The position numbers and the translations under genes were made by a program. DNA of 64,000 nucleotides from Clostridia bacterium (GTDB lineage Bacteria; Bacillota; Clostridia; Saccharofermentanales; Saccharofermentanaceae). Positions 61,733 to 64,000 of this stretch are shown here, piece after piece. Each line of letters opens with the position of its first letter. The first letter of the stretch is position 1. The notes under the pieces are model-generated. The model saw only the letters and a list, made by a program, of their open reading frames with translations, did no database searches and was not told where the DNA came from. The stretch covers positions 1 to 64,000 of the forward strand of contig JAKSRE010000015.1 in the NCBI GenBank assembly GCA_024403775.1, in the 5' to 3' direction.

Positions 61733-61876
61733 AAGAGGCTAATACAATTTGCAACTTGTACATCGCCTCTTATAGGGTGTTATGAAGTTAGGAGTGTTCT
61801 TACGAACAACTATATAATACCAACTTCACAAATAATTTGTATGATCGTTTGTGGCAAAAGATAGGCAAATGAAATA
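61733..61876 (-). ncRNA. Twin element, copy 2: structured small RNA candidate
   Basis: Same plan as copy 1, offset by exactly 204 bases. The 50-base core (61773-61822) differs from copy 1 at one position. The terminator stem reads AAGAGGC/GCCTCTT here and AAGAGAC/GTCTCTT in copy 1, so pairing is kept despite the change. Confidence 0.5.
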
Positions 61877-62015
61877 GTCTCACCATATTATAAGTAATGC
61901 CATCAAGAGAATAGTGAGCTGAGAATACATCTCCACTACGGCAGGCCTTAAGCCACATATAGTCCTGATTTATATTACAGCCGTTTGCATCATCTTCCAG
62001 TTTGTAAGATCCATA
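61863..62015 (-). pseudogene. Remnant of a glycosidase-associated beta-sandwich domain
   Basis: About 50 codons without a start, beginning directly after the stop of the gene at 62016-62534. The reading YMWLKACRSGDVFSAHYSLD is like the C-terminal sandwich domain of GH43 xylosidases (DUF1349-like 'WLK..R.GDTFSAYYS.DG'). It fades out at the start of copy 2 of the twin element. This looks like a decayed gene end. Identification is by pattern only. Confidence 0.5.
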
Positions 62016-62534
62016 TTATTCACCTACATAAGATGTCATGTATTTGAAAATTTTTCTTTTCGAGAAGAAGGATAATATAAAAGCTCCCAGAGCCACAACT
62101 GAAATGGCTACAGTACAAATTGTAACCGAATCTGTTGAAGCACCTTCAAAAACTTCCTTAAAAGCATACTTAAGAACGCTTAGAAGAACGACAATTCCAA
62201 TTGCCATATTAATAATCTCTTTATACCACTTCTTTTTATAAAGACTTACATCAATGTCACTTAATTCGCAGTCTTCTTTACTTATTGCTCTAAATGCCCT
62301 GCTTGATTTGAAATACAATACGGCACTGCTTACTGCCCAGATAGAGATACCACCAGCATATCCAGCACAAAGAAGAAATATAATTCCGATTCCTATTACA
62401 ATTGTCACAACGCCGAGAAACGCAATTGCAAATGTACCGATACCAAAAATAATAGCCATAATAAACAAATAAATAGATACTATGAGATCTGATACAGCAA
62501 TGATTTTTGCTAAATTTTGCACTTTGTAATCCAC
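62016..62534 (-). CDS. Membrane protein of unknown function
   Basis: 172 aa, four or five hydrophobic spans (residues 18-38, 40-65, 107-122, 137-155). Starts with GTG, supported by GGAG six bases before. A charged cytoplasmic segment (RAFRAISKEDCELSDIDVSLYKKK) sits in the middle. Third gene of the unit after the zinc-ribbon membrane protein and an 80-aa protein, and probably part of the same membrane assembly. Family not recognised. Confidence 0.72.
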   Translation of the reverse strand: MDYKVQNLAKIIAVSDLIVSIYLFIMAIIFGIGTFAIAFLGVVTIVIGIGIIFLLCAGYAGGISIWAVSSAVLYFKSSRAFRAISKEDCELSDIDVSLYKKKWYKEIINMAIGIVVLLSVLKYAFKEVFEGASTDSVTICTVAISVVALGAFILSFFSKRKIFKYMTSYVGE

Positions 62535-62543
62535 AATCTGCTC

Positions 62544-62786
62544 CTACTTTCTAGTTCTCACCTTAATAGTGCCACGAGAATTCTCGTAGTTTTTTGCCTT
62601 AAATCCTTCAGAAGAATAATCTTCTAAGGTAGGGTATTCATAGCCCTCTGAAGAACGGGATGTTTTAGTAATAATAATAAAGGCAACTACTACATTAACT
62701 ATTACAAGTATCGCACCCAGAATAAAAACTTGCAAATATATTGATGTACTAAAAACATTTGTAAGCAAAAAATCATTAATATCCAT
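62544..62786 (-). CDS. Small single-span membrane protein
   Basis: 80 aa. One membrane span (residues 18-40); cytoplasmic tail with SEGYEYPTLEDYSSEGF and a basic end (GTIKVRTRK). Its ATG directly follows the stop of the preceding gene, so translation is coupled. Function unknown. Confidence 0.7.
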   Translation of the reverse strand: MDINDFLLTNVFSTSIYLQVFILGAILVIVNVVVAFIIITKTSRSSEGYEYPTLEDYSSEGFKAKNYENSRGTIKVRTRK

Positions 62787-64000
62787 TTAACTAACCCCCT
62801 GTCTTCTGGAAGCAAATCTCTCGGTAGTTGAGGATTTGGCAAACAGAGTATCAGACCTGATTTTCTTAAGTCTCTTATAGTAATACGGCCATAAAAAGCC
62901 TGTCATATATATTAGCAACACAACAAAATTTGAGGCAATATCAAACACCTCAAAGAATAATACAGAAAGCAGATAATAAGCGAGAAGTGTGCATGCCATA
63001 GTTGTTGCGAATGCAATATTTCGTGCTTTTTTATTAACTGGAATTCCAACAACAACTTTTCCTGTCTGGCCGTTAACAACCGACGTATATTTCTCACCTT
63101 TATAGTCGAAAATATAAAACCAAATCGGGCATAAAACCAGAAGCGGGTCACTAATCTTCTCTATCTCAGGTATGGAATTAACTATTTTACCTTCCAGCGT
63201 ATTAGGAACTTTTCCAAGTGCGTAATTATAGACAGTATCAATTGCCCTGTCACTTGCCGTCTGGAAGGCCAAATCCTTATCCTGATCAGGAATATCTGCA
63301 TAAAAACCATATAGATATTCGTCACTAAATGAAGCAACCTTGGTTAGATTAAACGGCTCTACCCTATAAGAGAGATCATCATTTAGATTTACACATGCAT
63401 CAGTAGTCAGTCTGTCAAAGACAGCTTCTCCGCTAAAAAGAATCGTTCGTCTCACCAGAGGAGCATTCTTGCCACCTTTCTCATCCTTCTCATAGTATTC
63501 GACAACAAAAGTATCTCTGTATCTTAATGCATGAACATAGTAAGGAACATATACCCCAATAAAATTCTCCTCTTTTATCGATTTAAATTCTTTTGGCGCA
63601 AAGTAATTCTCCTTAATCTTATTTTTAAGAAGAGTCTTTGCAACGCTGGTATTCACCTCGAAAGGAATAATACCATCAGGTTTATTAACCTTTCTCATCC
63701 TGTTAAACACGATACTCGAGTTACCACAATAAACACAAATCGTTGAAAGTTCGGTATTAGTAACCATTACATCAGCACCACAGCTCTGACAGGTAAAAAC
63801 ATTTACATCAATCATGAGTTTATGAGCCTGACGATCAAGATCATCATCTCTAAATCTCTCATAATCAGAATCCAAAACTCCATCATCTTTTGGTTCTTTA
63901 ATTCCATACTGTGAATCGAATTCTTCTACATCAAAAATACCGCCACACACTTCACATGACAGAGCTTCCATATTGATGTCATAAACTAATTTTGAAGCAC
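62787..64000 (-). CDS. Zinc-ribbon membrane protein, 5' end beyond window
   Basis: At least 404 codons; the open frame continues past the ATG at 63971 to the window edge with no ribosome site at that ATG, so the true start lies outside. Zinc ribbons: CEVCGG (half of a first one) and CQSCGAD...CVYCGN. A mixed domain follows (residues 100-290, IPFEVNTSVAKTLLKNKIKENYFAP, VYVPYYVHALRYRD), then two membrane spans near 320-360. I recognise the plan 'zinc ribbon, IPF..., VYVPFW' from many uncharacterised Firmicute proteins with variable annotation. Function unknown. Confidence 0.8.
   Translation of the reverse strand, partial: ASKLVYDINMEALSCEVCGGIFDVEEFDSQYGIKEPKDDGVLDSDYERFRDDDLDRQAHKLMIDVNVFTCQSCGADVMVTNTELSTICVYCGNSSIVFNRMRKVNKPDGIIPFEVNTSVAKTLLKNKIKENYFAPKEFKSIKEENFIGVYVPYYVHALRYRDTFVVEYYEKDEKGGKNAPLVRRTILFSGEAVFDRLTTDACVNLNDDLSYRVEPFNLTKVASFSDEYLYGFYADIPDQDKDLAFQTASDRAIDTVYNYALGKVPNTLEGKIVNSIPEIEKISDPLLVLCPIWFYIFDYKGEKYTSVVNGQTGKVVVGIPVNKKARNIAFATTMACTLLAYYLLSVLFFEVFDIASNFVVLLIYMTGFLWPYYYKRLKKIRSDTLFAKSSTTERFASRRQGVS

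Noticed and set aside
61534..61876. Insertion-sequence ends or a MITE flanking a lost transposase
   Set aside because: The two copies are direct, not inverted, have no terminal inverted repeats or target duplications visible, and each carries a maintained terminator.

Overview
The window is 64 kb of an AT-rich genome that reads as a Firmicute of the family Lachnospiraceae, most like the Butyrivibrio/Pseudobutyrivibrio group of gut and rumen anaerobes. This is inferred from the mix of genes: a GH94 cellobiose phosphorylase next to a sugar ABC importer, HydF for [FeFe]-hydrogenase maturation, a lactate-racemase (Lar) maturation set, a T-box leader, an ABC-F gene with a peptide attenuator, and the carboxyspermidine route to spermidine. 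Genes are densely packed, nearly all have strong GGAGG-type ribosome binding sites, and there is no rRNA, tRNA, CRISPR array, prophage or insertion sequence that I can see.

Layout. 0-7.4 kb (minus): cellobiose phosphorylase (cut by the left edge), then two sugar permeases and a lipoprotein binding protein, a cellodextrin-type uptake and phosphorolysis module. 7.8-14.4 kb (minus): an odd operon that joins MalF/MalG-like permeases to a membrane-fusion adaptor, a MacB-like membrane protein and a lipoprotein, with no ATPase or binding protein. 14.7-18.6 kb: a zinc-ribbon protein with a degenerate HD domain (plus), then an MFS transporter and a parvulin-like lipoprotein (minus). 18.7-25.5 kb: an EF-G paralogue, LarA (plus), a repeat-filled 0.8-kb gap, HydF and an extended SDR. 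25.5-28.5 kb (plus): a consensus promoter, a T-box leader with a likely isoleucine specifier, and a 784-aa HTH-cupin-acyl-CoA synthetase fusion. 28.6-40.4 kb (minus): nitroreductase, metallo-beta-lactamase-fold hydrolase, SDR, KtrA/KtrB potassium uptake, an Lsa-like ABC-F protein behind a 6-codon leader peptide and terminator, a flavin-type oxidase, paired lipoproteins, SdpI/SdpR, an iron alcohol dehydrogenase and a GGDEF protein.

40.4-47.5 kb (plus): a six-gene polyamine operon (arginine decarboxylase, SpeE-like, carboxyspermidine dehydrogenase and decarboxylase, agmatine deiminase, N-carbamoylputrescine amidase) behind a 240-nt structured leader that ends in a terminator. Together these give arginine to agmatine to putrescine to spermidine. 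47.6-53.4 kb (minus): an XRE regulator, two secreted proteins, a lipoprotein and a four-gene ABC transporter, a bacteriocin-like or self-immunity cassette. 53.6-58.7 kb (minus): larE-larB-larC followed by TPR, membrane and alpha/beta-hydrolase genes; these serve LarA, which lies 35 kb away. 58.8-64 kb (minus): a pair of small membrane proteins, a YeiH-type transporter, a lipoprotein, twin 140-bp structured repeats, a glycosidase-domain remnant, and three genes led by a zinc-ribbon membrane protein cut by the right edge.

The best candidates for something undescribed are the twin RNA-like elements at 61.5-61.9 kb, the palindromic repeat array at 22.4-22.8 kb, the leader RNA of the polyamine operon, the XRE/secreted protein/ABC cassette with its embedded small RNA, and the T-box-controlled regulator-synthetase fusion. 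All calls rest on reading the sequence by eye; no database search was possible.
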